The notes beneath the pieces were generated by a model, which was given only the letters and a program-made list of their open reading frames with translations, was not told the origin of the DNA and searched no databases. Positions 24,847-35,578 of a stretch of DNA of 64,000 bases are shown here, one piece after another. The stretch spans positions 1-64,000 of the forward strand of contig JAOASL010000047.1 in NCBI GenBank assembly GCA_030158675.1. The letters run 5' to 3'. The DNA comes from Burkholderiaceae bacterium (GTDB taxonomy: Bacteria > Pseudomonadota > Gammaproteobacteria > Burkholderiales > Burkholderiaceae_D). Position numbers and translations under genes: made by a program. The stretch's first letter is position 1, and every line of letters begins with the position of its first letter.

Positions 24847-25512
24847 GTGAACAATCTGCGCCAGCAATTCATCGAGTTTTCCGTCAATGCCGGCGTGCTG
24901 CGCTTCGGCGAGTTCGTGACCAAGGCGGGCCGTCTGTCGCCGTACTTTTTTAACGCGGGCCTGTTCAATGACGGCGAACGTCTTGGTCAGCTTGCGCAGT
25001 TCTATGCGCAGACCCTGCTGGACTCCGGCGTCGGCTTCGATATGTTGTTCGGCCCTGCCTACAAAGGGATCACACTGGCGTCGGCGACGGCGATCGCGCT
25101 GGCAGCGAAGGGCCGCAATGTGCCGTTCGCCTACAACCGCAAGGAAGCGAAAGACCACGGCGAAGGTGGCACCATCGTCGGCGCGAAACTCGAGGGCCGC
25201 GTGGTCATCATCGATGACGTGATCTCGGCCGGCACCTCGGTGCGGGAGTCGGTGCAGATGATCCGCGCGAACGGCGCCACGCCCTGCGCGGTATTGATCG
25301 CGCTGGACCGGATGGAAAAGAGCGGCGCCGAAGGTGCGCTGTCGCAGCTGTCGGCGGTGCAGGAAGTCGAGCAGAGCTACGGCATGCCGGTGATCCCGAT
25401 TGCCAATCTGAACGACCTGTTTGCTTACCTGTCCGGCCCGGGCGCCAGCGCCGAGCTGGCGCAATTCAAGCCAGCAGTCGCCGTATATCGCGAGCGGTAT
25501 GGCGTAGCCTGA
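24847..25512 (+). CDS. pyrE: Orotate phosphoribosyltransferase
   Basis: A 221-residue enzyme that makes orotidine 5'-phosphate from orotate and PRPP in pyrimidine synthesis. The PRPP-binding motif is VVIIDDVISAGTSVRES; LRFGEFVTKAGRLSPYFFNAG and FGPAYKGITLA are family signatures. The start codon is GTG at 24847. A -10-like TAAAAT lies at 24807-24812. It stands alone, divergent from xth and convergent with the DUF3237 gene. Confidence 0.95.
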   Translation: MNNLRQQFIEFSVNAGVLRFGEFVTKAGRLSPYFFNAGLFNDGERLGQLAQFYAQTLLDSGVGFDMLFGPAYKGITLASATAIALAAKGRNVPFAYNRKEAKDHGEGGTIVGAKLEGRVVIIDDVISAGTSVRESVQMIRANGATPCAVLIALDRMEKSGAEGALSQLSAVQEVEQSYGMPVIPIANLNDLFAYLSGPGASAELAQFKPAVAVYRERYGVA

Positions 25513-25573
25513 CCTGCCGGCTTCTGCTGGCAGAATGATGCAGGTCGCAGCGAGCGGCCTGCGGCGGGTGGGT

Positions 25574-26110
25574 TCAGCGCAGCGCGTAAATGTCGTAACG
25601 CACGTACGACTCTTCCTTCGTGCGCTTGTATGAGGCCACTTTACCGACGCCCTGCAGCTTGTTCAGCCAGTCGTATTTCGGCGACGAGGTCTGGAATTGC
25701 GGCGTGGTGACGAAATACGGAAAGCCGTTTTCACCCAAGACCTCGCCACGCGCCAGCGCATCACTGGCCTCTTTCGATCCGACCACCACGCCACCATAGG
25801 TCATGTAAATGAGCGCGCCATCGTCGGTCTCGATGGTCAGCCTGACATCGAGGCGCAGCGCGCCGGACGGCATCACGCGTACCCAGTCGCCGCCGGGCGG
25901 CAGGATCTTGCCGGAGATCTTCGGCCCCTTGACGGTGCCGCCTGGCTGAATGTTGACGATGGTGAGTGAATTGTCGACGGCCATGCGCTCCGTCGGTATG
26001 TGTACCGTCATCAGGTACTCGGTGCTGACCTGCGTGGTCTGTGCATTCGTATTGGCGCACAGGCCGAACAGCGTCAGTACAAAGGCGGTTATTGCGGCGA
26101 TATTTTTCAT
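25574..26110 (-). CDS. Secreted DUF3237 family protein
   Basis: A 178-residue protein with a signal peptide (MKNIAAITAFVLTLFGLCANTNA, cleavage near residue 23) followed by a DUF3237 domain: YLMTVHIPTERMAVDNSLTIVN, GPKISGKILPPGGDWVRVMPSGALRLDVRLTIETDDGALIYMTYGG and YVRYDIYALR are typical in my memory of the family. DUF3237 proteins form a small barrel; their function is not established, and most are cytoplasmic, so an exported form is worth noting. AAGGAAT precedes the start. A possible -10 TATAGT (minus strand) lies at 26152-26157. It sits in an accessory-looking patch with the orphan gene that follows. Confidence 0.78.
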   Translation of the reverse strand: MKNIAAITAFVLTLFGLCANTNAQTTQVSTEYLMTVHIPTERMAVDNSLTIVNIQPGGTVKGPKISGKILPPGGDWVRVMPSGALRLDVRLTIETDDGALIYMTYGGVVVGSKEASDALARGEVLGENGFPYFVTTPQFQTSSPKYDWLNKLQGVGKVASYKRTKEESYVRYDIYALR

Positions 26111-26359
26111 TTTTGTGATTCCTTCAAGTGGATCGTGTGCTCTCGGCCTAACTATAGCTCACCGGTGGAACCGGTCCGCCGCCGCTCGCTCCAGTCACCT
26201 CAGCGAACTTGCTCGTCATCTCCCTCGGGCTTTCCGCGGGAACCCCGGTCTGGTTTTCGCTCCAAAGGGACGATGTCTGCAATTCCCGCACGGTTCCGGG
26301 CGTTGTCCAGCCATCCGTTTTGCAAGTTCGCTGAATCATTCAACGATTAAAGGAGAGCC

Positions 26360-27256
26360 ATGTACCCGACAGTTTCTACAATCAGAATGGACGACGCTCA
26401 ATCCGGGCCACCTGCGCCTGGCGAAGTAATTCACAAGCCATTTCCCGTGGTCGTGCGCCGGGGCAGCGATATCCTTGGCACGGTGTTGGTCAACCTGAAT
26501 CTGAACGAGTCAGCCGAATCGATTGCACGTTCGGCAAGCGATGCCGAACCTGAGTTGCCGCGTTATAAGCCAGACGGTGCAGGCGTGATTCTCGTGTTTC
26601 ATACCGAGTCGGGTTGCCAGGTACTCGGCGGGGTGCGGGAGAATCCTGCGCTGCAGGGTATGCAGACCAGTGAAGGAAGTACATTCCCGATGCAAATGAC
26701 GACAACCTTGGGCGCGCGCGTGACGGAGCCCGAGCGACCGCTGAAGGATTTGCTTATCGACGCCGCGCGTGGAAAGATCTTGCCCAAGACACCGATCGCC
26801 GCAAATCACGAGGGCTACGTCGACCAGAAGCCGTTGCTGGCGCTGTGCGATGCGCTCGCCGCGCCGATGGGTTGGGAGCCGCGCATCTGCGTCCATACGG
26901 ACAAGTGGTCAGATCGTAACGGTAGCGAATCGACGATGTGTTATCTCACGGCGGTCAAACATCTTCAATGCAGTGATGCGCGGTTGGCGGAGCTGAGCCA
27001 TGCGCTGGTTTCTTCAATGGCGTTAAAGCGTGCGCAAGGCGAAGATACGCGCAGCCTGATGTCGTTTCGTTTCGCGCGGCTGGATGCGCTGGTGGGAAAT
27101 GCCTGTGCGACCTATTCGCTGGACGAAAAGGCCAAGGCCGAGCAGGCTTGGCAGCAGTTCGGAGCCGAGGTGGCAGTGACCTTCAATGATCTCGCCGTTG
27201 CCACGCTGGCTCGCAATGGCGGGCTAGGCAACGAGCACCCGGTAGCGCTGATGTGA
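26360..27256 (+). CDS. Hypothetical protein, unrecognised family
   Basis: A 298-residue soluble protein that I do not recognise. It has no signal peptide or membrane segment. AAGGAG sits six bases ahead of the ATG, so translation is likely. The region GAGVILVFHTESGCQVLGG followed by RVTEPERPLKDLLIDAARGKIL is faintly like the start of a Nudix domain, but the Nudix box (GX5EX7REUXEEXGU) is missing; I give this little weight. Codon use is less GC-biased than in neighbouring core genes. It is divergent from the DUF3237 gene across 249 bases and convergent with gatB, so it is probably monocistronic. Confidence 0.65.
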   Translation: MYPTVSTIRMDDAQSGPPAPGEVIHKPFPVVVRRGSDILGTVLVNLNLNESAESIARSASDAEPELPRYKPDGAGVILVFHTESGCQVLGGVRENPALQGMQTSEGSTFPMQMTTTLGARVTEPERPLKDLLIDAARGKILPKTPIAANHEGYVDQKPLLALCDALAAPMGWEPRICVHTDKWSDRNGSESTMCYLTAVKHLQCSDARLAELSHALVSSMALKRAQGEDTRSLMSFRFARLDALVGNACATYSLDEKAKAEQAWQQFGAEVAVTFNDLAVATLARNGGLGNEHPVALM

Positions 27257-27282
27257 TCGGCCGCTCAGTGTCCAGCTGAACG

Positions 27283-27307
27283 AAAAAGGGCGGCCGCATC
27301 CGCCTTT
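27283..27307 (-). terminator. Intrinsic terminator of gatCAB
   Basis: On the minus strand GGCGG pairs with CCGCC (plus-strand arms 27289-27293 and 27300-27304, extended by A-T pairs) and a U-run follows from the A's at 27283-27287. It lies about 20 bases after the gatB stop and between gatB and the convergent orphan gene. Confidence 0.75.
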
Positions 27308-27327
27308 GCCGTCGCTCTGATGGGGGT

Positions 27328-28785
27328 TCAGCCGAGCTTTTGCTTCAGCAGTTCGGTCAGTTGCGCCGGATTGGCCTTGCCTTTGGTCGCCTTCATCGCT
27401 TGCCCGATCAGCGCATTGAACGCCTTCTCCTTGCCGGCCCTGAATTCCTCGACTGACTTCGCATTCGCAGCCAGCACCTCGTCAATGATCTTCTCCAGTG
27501 CGCCGCTGTCCGAGATCTGCTTCAGGCCCTTCGCCGCGATGATCTCATCGGCCAGCGCCGCCGATGCGGACTTCGCTTCCCACATGCCGGCGAACACTTC
27601 CTTGGCGATCTTGTTGGAGATCGTGCCGTCAGCGATGCGCTTGAGCAGCAGGGCCAGCTGCACGGCACTGACTGGCGACAACGCAATGTCGATGCCTTCG
27701 CGGTTCAGTGTCGACGATACATCGCCCATCAGCCAGTTCGCCGCAGGTTTGGCCTGCGCTTTGTCGGCGGCCATAACGACCGCCTCGAAGTAGGCGGCCA
27801 TCGCTTTTGACTGCGTGAGCAGCATCGCATCGTATTCGGGCAATTGGTAGTCGTGCACAAAGCGCTCGCGCATCGCGCCCGGCAATTCCGGCAACGATGC
27901 CCTGATGCGATCAATCCAGTCCTGCGCGATGGCCAGTGGTGGCAGGTCGGGGTCGGGGAAGTAGCGATAGTCCATCGCGTCTTCCTTGCTGCGCATCGAG
28001 CGCGTTTCCTTCTTGTCCGGGTCATACAGGCGCGTCTCCTGCACGACCTTGCCGCCATCCTCAATCAGCTCGATCTGCCGGCGCACCTCGTAGTTGATGG
28101 CTTCCTCGAGAAAACGGAACGAATTCAGGTTCTTGATCTCGCAGCGCGTGCCAAACGCTTTCTGGCCGACCGGCCGCACCGAGACGTTCGCATCGCAGCG
28201 GAACGAGCCTTCCTGCATGTTGCCGTCGCAGACGCCCAGCCACACCACCAGCGCATGCAATGCCTTCGCGTAGGCGACCGCTTCGACGGCGCTGCGCATG
28301 TCCGGCTCGGTGACGATCTCCAGCAGCGGCGTGCCGGCACGGTTCAGGTCGATGCCGGTCATGCCGCGGTAGTCCTCGTGCAGCGACTTGCCGGCATCCT
28401 CTTCGAGATGCGCGCGTGTCAGCTGCACGGTCTTTACTTCGGCCTTGCCATCTTTTTCGACAACGAACGACAACGTGCCGCCCTGCACCACCGGGATTTC
28501 AAACTGGCTGATCTGGTAGCCCTTCGGCAAGTCCGGATAGAAGTAATTCTTGCGCGCGAAAATCGAGCGCGGCGCGATGGTCGCGCCGATCGCGAGACCG
28601 AACTGGATCGCGCGTTCGACCGCGCCGCGGTTCAGCACCGGCAGCACGCCTGGCAGCGCCAGGTCAACCGGACAGGCCTGCGTGTTGGGCTCAGCGCCAA
28701 ACGCAATTGGCGCGCCGCTGAAGATTTTCGATTCGGTGGTGAGCTGCGCGTGCGTCTCAAGGCCGATCACGACTTCCCATTGCAT
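27328..28785 (-). CDS. gatB: Asp/Glu-tRNA amidotransferase subunit B
   Basis: A 485-residue subunit of the GatCAB complex, which converts Glu-tRNA(Gln) and/or Asp-tRNA(Asn) to the amide forms. GatB supplies the kinase activity and binds the tRNA. Visible features: [13 protein letters not shown] at the start, CPVCL-type segment replaced by [19 protein letters not shown], and the C-terminal helical YqeY-like tail (about residues 360-485). Two adjacent ATG codons are possible at 28788 and 28785; the second has better spacing from AGAGGA and gives [10 protein letters not shown]. gatA ends 13 bases upstream. Confidence 0.95.
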   Translation of the reverse strand: MQWEVVIGLETHAQLTTESKIFSGAPIAFGAEPNTQACPVDLALPGVLPVLNRGAVERAIQFGLAIGATIAPRSIFARKNYFYPDLPKGYQISQFEIPVVQGGTLSFVVEKDGKAEVKTVQLTRAHLEEDAGKSLHEDYRGMTGIDLNRAGTPLLEIVTEPDMRSAVEAVAYAKALHALVVWLGVCDGNMQEGSFRCDANVSVRPVGQKAFGTRCEIKNLNSFRFLEEAINYEVRRQIELIEDGGKVVQETRLYDPDKKETRSMRSKEDAMDYRYFPDPDLPPLAIAQDWIDRIRASLPELPGAMRERFVHDYQLPEYDAMLLTQSKAMAAYFEAVVMAADKAQAKPAANWLMGDVSSTLNREGIDIALSPVSAVQLALLLKRIADGTISNKIAKEVFAGMWEAKSASAALADEIIAAKGLKQISDSGALEKIIDEVLAANAKSVEEFRAGKEKAFNALIGQAMKATKGKANPAQLTELLKQKLG

Positions 28786-28798
28786 CATCAATCCTCTT

Positions 28799-30250
28799 TC
28801 AAACTTGCGGACGGCGGGTATGCCAGTCGGTCGCGAGCTGGAACTGGTGTGCAACGTTCAGCAGCTTCGCTTCATTGAAGTAGTTGCCGATCAGCTGCAG
28901 GCCAACCGGGCGCTTCGCATGTTTTTCGCCCTGGCCGAAGCCCACCGGAATCGACATGCCGGGTAAACCGGCCAGGCTGGTGGACAGCGTATAAATGTCG
29001 GCCAGGTAGTTGGCCACCGGATCATTCGCTTTCGAGCCAAGATCCCACGCGACCGTCGGTGCCACCGGACCCATGATCACCTCGCAAGACTGGAACGCCT
29101 GCTGGAAGTCGTTCGCGATCAGGCGGCGAATTTTTTGTGCCTGCAAATAATAGGCATCGTAATAACCATGCGACAGCACATAGGCGCCGATCAGGATGCG
29201 GCGCTTGACCTCGTCGCCGAACCCTTCGGCGCGCGTCTTGCAGTACATGTCCGACAGGTCGGTGTAGTCCTTCGCGCGATGTCCGTAGCGCACTCCGTCG
29301 AAGCGCGACAGATTGCTTGACGCCTCGGCCGGTGCGATCACGTAGTAGGCGGGAATCGACATCGCAGTTTTTGGCAACGACACCTCGACCAGCGTCGCGC
29401 CGAGCTTTTCATATTCCTTCAATGCAGCCTGGATCGCGGCCTGCACATCGGCCGCGAGGCCTTCGCCGAAGTATTCCTTCGGCACGCCGATTTTCAGGCC
29501 GGCGAGCGAGTCGCCGAGGTGCCGCGTGAAATCTTCCGGCTCGCGCTCAATGGCGGTCGAATCGCGCGGATCGAATTGCGTCATCCCGTTGAGCAGCATC
29601 GCGCAGTCTTCGGCGGTCCATGCCATCGGACCGCCCTGGTCGAGCGATGAGGCAAAAGCGATCATGCCGTAGCGCGACACGCGGCCATAGGTCGGCTTGA
29701 TGCCGGTAATGCCGCACAGTGCCGCCGGCTGGCGGATTGAGCCGCCGGTGTCGGTGCCGGTGGCCGCCGGGGTCAGGCCACCGGCAACCGCTGCGGCCGA
29801 GCCGCCGCTGGAGCCGCCTGGCACCGCCCCTTTGTCCCACGGATTCTTTACTGCGCCGAAATAGGAGTTCTCGTTCGATGAACCCATAGCGAATTCATCA
29901 CAGTTTAATTTTCCGAGCGTGACCATGCCTGCCGTGCGGAACTGTTCGACCACACTCGCATCAAAGGGGCTGTCGTAGCCTGAGAGCATCTTCGAACCGG
30001 CGGTCGACGGCCAGCCGCGCGTGACGAAAATGTCCTTGTGCGCGATCGGCAGTCCGGTCAGTTCGCCGGCGTTGCCGCCGGCAATGCGCGCATCGGCATC
30101 TTTCGCCTGCGCGAGCGTCAGTGCGGGATCGATGCTGGTGAACGCGTTCAGGTCGCTGGCGGCAATGCGGTCGAGATACGACTGCGCCAGCTCAGTGGCC
30201 GACACCTGTTTGTTCTTCAGCTGTGCTGACAGTTGCTTGAGTGTTTGCAT
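28799..30250 (-). CDS. gatA: Asp/Glu-tRNA amidotransferase subunit A
   Basis: A 483-residue amidase-signature enzyme that releases ammonia from glutamine for the GatCAB complex. The catalytic Lys is in [12 protein letters not shown], and the cis-Ser/Ser pair in [15 protein letters not shown] with [17 protein letters not shown]. The N-terminus is helical as expected. It lies between gatC (37 bases upstream) and gatB (13 bases downstream) on the minus strand, the normal gatC-A-B order. Confidence 0.96.
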   Translation of the reverse strand: MQTLKQLSAQLKNKQVSATELAQSYLDRIAASDLNAFTSIDPALTLAQAKDADARIAGGNAGELTGLPIAHKDIFVTRGWPSTAGSKMLSGYDSPFDASVVEQFRTAGMVTLGKLNCDEFAMGSSNENSYFGAVKNPWDKGAVPGGSSGGSAAAVAGGLTPAATGTDTGGSIRQPAALCGITGIKPTYGRVSRYGMIAFASSLDQGGPMAWTAEDCAMLLNGMTQFDPRDSTAIEREPEDFTRHLGDSLAGLKIGVPKEYFGEGLAADVQAAIQAALKEYEKLGATLVEVSLPKTAMSIPAYYVIAPAEASSNLSRFDGVRYGHRAKDYTDLSDMYCKTRAEGFGDEVKRRILIGAYVLSHGYYDAYYLQAQKIRRLIANDFQQAFQSCEVIMGPVAPTVAWDLGSKANDPVANYLADIYTLSTSLAGLPGMSIPVGFGQGEKHAKRPVGLQLIGNYFNEAKLLNVAHQFQLATDWHTRRPQV

Positions 30251-30287
30251 GGGGAGAATGCGCTGGCCCGGACCGGGCGCAACGGGT

Positions 30288-30590
30288 TTATTCGATCACT
30301 TTCGGTACGAGGTACAGACCGTCCTGCACCATTGGAGCCGGTCGCTGGTAGTCGTCACGGCGGTTCGGTTCGGTCACCTGGTCGTCACGCAGACGCATGG
30401 CCAGGTCATCGCGCCAGGCAGCAACGGGATGGGACAGCGGCGCGATACCGGCGGTGTCGACCGCTTTCATCTGCTCGACCAGTGCAAAGATATCGTTCAG
30501 CTTGGCCAGTGTGTCGGCGGCCTGCTGTTCGGACAAATCGAGTTGCGCGAGTTTGGCCAGTCGCGCGATATCGGTGAGGGACAGTGACAT
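30288..30590 (-). CDS. gatC: Asp/Glu-tRNA amidotransferase subunit C
   Basis: A 100-residue protein that holds GatA and GatB together. The N-terminal helix pair [17 protein letters not shown] and the C-terminal [36 protein letters not shown] are the family's two halves. It is the first gene of the minus-strand gatCAB operon and is divergent from mreB across about 250 bases. A TATAAT on the minus strand at 30719-30724 may be its -10 box, overlapping the mreB promoter. Confidence 0.93.
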   Translation of the reverse strand: MSLSLTDIARLAKLAQLDLSEQQAADTLAKLNDIFALVEQMKAVDTAGIAPLSHPVAAWRDDLAMRLRDDQVTEPNRRDDYQRPAPMVQDGLYLVPKVIE

Positions 30591-30697
30591 CGGAATTGAG
30601 GGCTGAATTGCCCGGGTCAGTGATTCAAAAATGACAAAATTCGCAGTTGCTGCGTTCGTGCCGTGAAAAGTCTGGAAACACTGGGCTTTTCGCGTTT

Positions 30698-30726
30698 CTG
30701 ACAGCCAATCGGCCTTGGATTATAAG
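30698..30726 (+). promoter_or_regulatory. Sigma-70 promoter of mreB
   Basis: CTGACA at 30698-30703 and TATAAG at 30721-30726 are separated by 17 bases, placing the start of transcription near 30733, about 110 bases before mreB. A second -10-like TAGAAT lies at 30728-30733. The same AT-rich core reads TATAAT on the other strand toward gatC, so divergent promoters may overlap here. Confidence 0.6.
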
Positions 30727-30743
30727 GTAGAATGTCAGGTTAA

Positions 30744-31886
<1,143 letters not shown>

Positions 31887-32000
31887 GCCGGGATGGGGTG
31901 CGCGCCATTGGACATCGTGCTTCCTCCTTCATTTATTGCGCCAGTACCGCCGACCCGCATAGCGCGGATCCCTGCTCACCCTGCACGGCCGTAGCGTTCG

Positions 32001-33005
32001 ATGGAATACAATCCGCCGCCACTTTTCAAGCAAGGCGCATCGGCGCGAGCCAGGATGCTGTTATTCGCATTGCTGGCAGTCGCGTTGCTGATTGGGGATG
32101 CGCGTTTGCATGCGCTGTCGCTCATTCGTGCCGGCATCGGCATGGCGCTTTATCCGCTACAGTCCACCACCTTGCTGCCGCGCGATGTATTTTCCAGCGC
32201 CCTCGACTATTTCACCGCGCTATCTAGCCTGAGGGAAGAGAACCGCCGCATCCGTGAGCGTGCAGTGTTGAACGCGCAGCAGCTGCAGCAGAACCGTCAG
32301 CTGGTGGCCGAGAACGTCCATCTGCGCGAGCTGCTTGGCGCGTCCGAGCGCGTGCAGCTGAAGACGGTAATGGCTGAGATTCTGTATGACGCGCGCGATC
32401 CGTTCTCGCGCAAGGTGATCATTGACCGTGGCACACAGCAGGGCGTGTTGCCCGGCCAGCCCGTGATCGACGAGGCCGGCGTCGTCGGCCAGGTCACGCG
32501 CACGTTGCCGTTCACTGCGGAGGTAACGCTGCTGACCGACAAAGACCATGCGATCCCGGTGCAGGTCGTGCGCAGCGGTGTGCGTGGCGTAGCGTACGGA
32601 CGTGGCCGGACCGGTGCGCTGGAGCTGCGTTTCATGGCGGCGAATGCCGACATCGTCAAAGGAGATGTCCTGACCACGTCCGGCATTGATGGTGTTTATC
32701 CGGCGGGATTGGCAGTGGCCACCGTGGCATCGGTCAATACCAAGACATCGGATACGTTTGCGCGCATCTTGTGCGCGCCGTCCGCCGGCATGTCGCGGCA
32801 CCGGCAGCTGCTGGTATTGCTCGCCGCGCCGTCCTCGGCGCCGCAGTGGTCGCAACTGCCACCGTTGGAATTGCCGCAATCGCCGCCTGCCCAAGCGCCG
32901 CAACCGCCTGAAACGGCTCAGCCGCCACAGTTGCCGCCGTCGGCGACCACCACGCCGCCAGACGCGCAAGGGGCGGCGGCAAAGACAAAGGAGGCCGGCC
33001 AATGA
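32001..33005 (+). CDS. mreC: Rod shape-determining protein MreC
   Basis: A 334-residue bitopic inner-membrane protein. One membrane segment (residues about 18-37) is followed by a periplasmic coiled coil (YFTALSSLREENRRIRERAV) and a beta-barrel core (IIDRGTQQGVLPGQPVIDEAGVVGQVT). The last 60 residues are rich in Pro and Gln (LPQSPPAQAPQPPETAQ), a variable tail common in betaproteobacteria. MreC activates PBP2 in the elongation complex. It is 114 bases after mreB, and its stop overlaps the start of mreD by four bases. Confidence 0.94.
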   Translation: MEYNPPPLFKQGASARARMLLFALLAVALLIGDARLHALSLIRAGIGMALYPLQSTTLLPRDVFSSALDYFTALSSLREENRRIRERAVLNAQQLQQNRQLVAENVHLRELLGASERVQLKTVMAEILYDARDPFSRKVIIDRGTQQGVLPGQPVIDEAGVVGQVTRTLPFTAEVTLLTDKDHAIPVQVVRSGVRGVAYGRGRTGALELRFMAANADIVKGDVLTTSGIDGVYPAGLAVATVASVNTKTSDTFARILCAPSAGMSRHRQLLVLLAAPSSAPQWSQLPPLELPQSPPAQAPQPPETAQPPQLPPSATTTPPDAQGAAAKTKEAGQ

Positions 33006-33514
33006 TGGGGCGTGACAGCATTCTGCTGCCGGTCAGTCCGGCGTTCATTGCGTTCAGTCTTGCGGCCGCTTTCCTGCTGAATCTGCTGCCCTGGGGCAGC
33101 TGGGGCTGGGTGCCCGACTTCGTGGCGCTGATCCTGGTTTTCTGGAGCATCTACCAGCCGCGCAAGCTGGGCATAGGCATCGCGTTTTTGATGGGACTGG
33201 TGATGGACGTTCATGGCGCCGCCCTGCTCGGCCAAAATGCGCTTGCCTACACCTTGCTGTCCTATTTTGCGATCACGATGCACCGACGCGTGCTGTGGTT
33301 CAGGCCGCCGGTGCAGGCGCTGTATGTGTTGCCGCTGCTGGTGCTGATGCAGATCGTGCAGGTGATCGTGCAACTGGCGGTCAGCGGCAAGTTGCCGGAC
33401 TGGACATACTTCGCGCAAAGCGTAGTCGCCGCAGCGCTCTGGCCGCTGGTTTGCTGGATCCTGCTGGCGCCGCAGCGTCGCACAATTGACCGCGACGACA
33501 CGCGCCCGATTTGA
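33002..33514 (+). CDS. mreD: Rod shape-determining protein MreD
   Basis: A 170-residue integral membrane protein with about five hydrophobic segments, the third subunit of the MreBCD system. MDVHGAALLGQNALAYTLLSYF and the end PLVCWILLAPQR are family-like. Its start overlaps the mreC stop and PBP2 follows after 45 bases. Confidence 0.92.
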   Translation: MMGRDSILLPVSPAFIAFSLAAAFLLNLLPWGSWGWVPDFVALILVFWSIYQPRKLGIGIAFLMGLVMDVHGAALLGQNALAYTLLSYFAITMHRRVLWFRPPVQALYVLPLLVLMQIVQVIVQLAVSGKLPDWTYFAQSVVAAALWPLVCWILLAPQRRTIDRDDTRPI

Positions 33515-33559
33515 TCCTTCCCAGGTCTGCCACCGGCGGGCCGTTGATGAGCCGTATCC

Positions 33560-35578
33560 GTGACCGAGATAAAAGACACTGAACGCGAAATACAGCTGTT
33601 CCGGCTGCGCCTGTCGGTCGCAAGCCTGTTCATCCTCGTCTGCTTTGGCGCGCTGATGCTGCGCTTCGTCTGGCTGCAGGCGATCCGCTACAGCGAATAC
33701 TTCGAGCGCGCCGAGAGCAACCGCATTTCGGTAGTGCCGGCCGTGCCGAACCGCGGCCTGATCATCGATCGCAACGGCGTTGTCCTCGCGCGCAACTACT
33801 CAGCCTATACGCTGGAGATCACACCGTCCAAGCTCAACGGCCAGCTGGAGGCCGTTATCGACGAGCTGGCGAAGATCATCGACATCCAGCCGCGCGACCG
33901 GCGCCGTTTCAAGCGGCAGATGGAGGAGTCGAAATCCTTCGAAAGCCTGCCGATCCGAACCCGCCTGACTGACGAGGAGGTGGCGCGTTTCGCCGCGCAG
34001 CAGTTCCGTTTTCCCGGGGTTGACATTCAGGCGCGCCTGTTTCGCCAGTATCCGCTGGGTCAGACCGCATCGCACATGATCGGCTACATCGGCCGGGTCA
34101 ACAAACGCGAGGCCGAAAAGCTCGAGGAATCCGACGACGCCGCGAATTACCGCGGCACTGACTACATCGGCAAGGAAGGCTTGGAAAAAAGCTACGAGCG
34201 TCACCTGCATGGCATCACCGGCTATGACGAGATCGAGGTCTCGGCCGGCGGCCGCGCAGTGCGCACGCTGTCGCGTCATGCGCCACTCCCGGGCCAGAAC
34301 CTGATCCTGTCGGTCGACATCGAGTTACAAAAGATTATCGAAAAAGCCTTCGGCGACCGGCGCGGTGCGCTGGTCGCGATCGAACCGGAGACCGGCGACA
34401 TTCTCGCCTATGTGTCGATGCCGACCTTCGATCCGAACTTGTTTGTCGATGGTATCGATGTGAAGAGCTGGGAAGAGCTGAACACCTCGCTCGACAAGCC
34501 GCTCCTGAACCGGCCGCTGATCGGGACTTATCCACCCGGTTCGACATTCAAGCCCTACATGGCACTGGCCGCGCTTCAGTTGGGCAAGCGCACACCGGAG
34601 ATGGCGATCTCCGATCCTGGCTACTTTTGGTTCGGCAATAACAAGTTCCGTGACGACAAAGAAGGCGGCCATGGTCGCGTTGACATGTACCGCTCGATCG
34701 TCCAGTCCTGCAATACCTATTACTACATGCTCGGCAATGATCTTGGCATCGATGCGATCCATGATTTCATGAAGCCTTTTGGCTTCGGGCAGCAGACCGG
34801 CATCGACCTCGATAACGAGCGGCGCGGTGTACTGCCGTCGACCGAATGGAAGCGCAAGACATTCAAGCGCCCCGAGCTGCAGAAGTGGTATGCGGGCGAG
34901 ACCATCTCGGTCGGCATCGGTCAGGGCTACAACGCGTTCACGCCGCTGCAGCTGGCGCACGCGGTAGCGAACCTGTCGAATAACGGTGTCGTGATGAAGC
35001 CCCATCTGGTCAAATCCGTCGAGGATCCGATGACGAAGGTGCGCGCGCTGACGGTGCCTAAAGAGAGCTATCGGATCCCGCTGGCGCAGGAGAACATCGA
35101 CGTCATCAAGACCGCGATGATCGGCGTGACCAGGGAGGGTACGTCCGCGCGGTCGTTCGCGAGCGCGCCCTATATCTCAGGTGGCAAGACCGGTACCGCA
35201 CAGGCAGCCGCGATGAGCAAGACCGTCAAATACGACGCGAACCGGATCGCAGAACGTTTGCGTGACCATTCGCTCTATGTGGCGTTCGCACCGGCCGACA
35301 AGCCCAAGATTGCGTTGGCCGTGATTGTCGAGAACGCCGGTTTTGGCGCGGCCGCCGCAGCGCCGATTGCGCGGCTGGCGATCGACTACTATTTGTTGGG
35401 CAAGCGCCCGGAAGATCCGGTCGCGAAAGACGAGGGAAGCACCGACATGCCAGTGGCTGTCGCGCCATCGCCCATGGCGCCGGCGGCCGGTTCGTCCGCC
35501 TCAGCTACGGTCGCGGCAGGCACGGCCAAACCTGCTGCCACGCCGGCGACCAGGTCTGCAGAAAGGAAAGCACCATGA
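33560..35578 (+). CDS. mrdA: Penicillin-binding protein 2
   Basis: A 672-residue transpeptidase of the elongation machinery. One N-terminal membrane anchor (residues about 20-42) is followed by the pedestal domain and the transpeptidase domain: catalytic serine in PPGSTFKPYMALAAL (SxxK), SCN in IVQSCNTYYYM and KTG in SGGKTGTAQAAAM. The C-terminus has an extra Ala/Pro-rich tail of about 50 residues, longer than in E. coli (633 residues). The start codon is GTG at 33560. The stop overlaps the start of rodA by four bases, matching the functional RodA-PBP2 pair. Confidence 0.95.
   Translation: MTEIKDTEREIQLFRLRLSVASLFILVCFGALMLRFVWLQAIRYSEYFERAESNRISVVPAVPNRGLIIDRNGVVLARNYSAYTLEITPSKLNGQLEAVIDELAKIIDIQPRDRRRFKRQMEESKSFESLPIRTRLTDEEVARFAAQQFRFPGVDIQARLFRQYPLGQTASHMIGYIGRVNKREAEKLEESDDAANYRGTDYIGKEGLEKSYERHLHGITGYDEIEVSAGGRAVRTLSRHAPLPGQNLILSVDIELQKIIEKAFGDRRGALVAIEPETGDILAYVSMPTFDPNLFVDGIDVKSWEELNTSLDKPLLNRPLIGTYPPGSTFKPYMALAALQLGKRTPEMAISDPGYFWFGNNKFRDDKEGGHGRVDMYRSIVQSCNTYYYMLGNDLGIDAIHDFMKPFGFGQQTGIDLDNERRGVLPSTEWKRKTFKRPELQKWYAGETISVGIGQGYNAFTPLQLAHAVANLSNNGVVMKPHLVKSVEDPMTKVRALTVPKESYRIPLAQENIDVIKTAMIGVTREGTSARSFASAPYISGGKTGTAQAAAMSKTVKYDANRIAERLRDHSLYVAFAPADKPKIALAVIVENAGFGAAAAAPIARLAIDYYLLGKRPEDPVAKDEGSTDMPVAVAPSPMAPAAGSSASATVAAGTAKPAATPATRSAERKAP

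Noticed and set aside
25516-25535. CTGCC/GGCAG inverted repeat between pyrE and the DUF3237 gene, considered as terminator
   Set aside because: Only five pairs with a ten-base loop and no U-run.
26256-26331. TTCGC repeats upstream of the orphan, considered as a PIP-box for type III effectors
   Set aside because: The two TTCGC copies are about 65 bases apart instead of 15, so they do not form a PIP-box.
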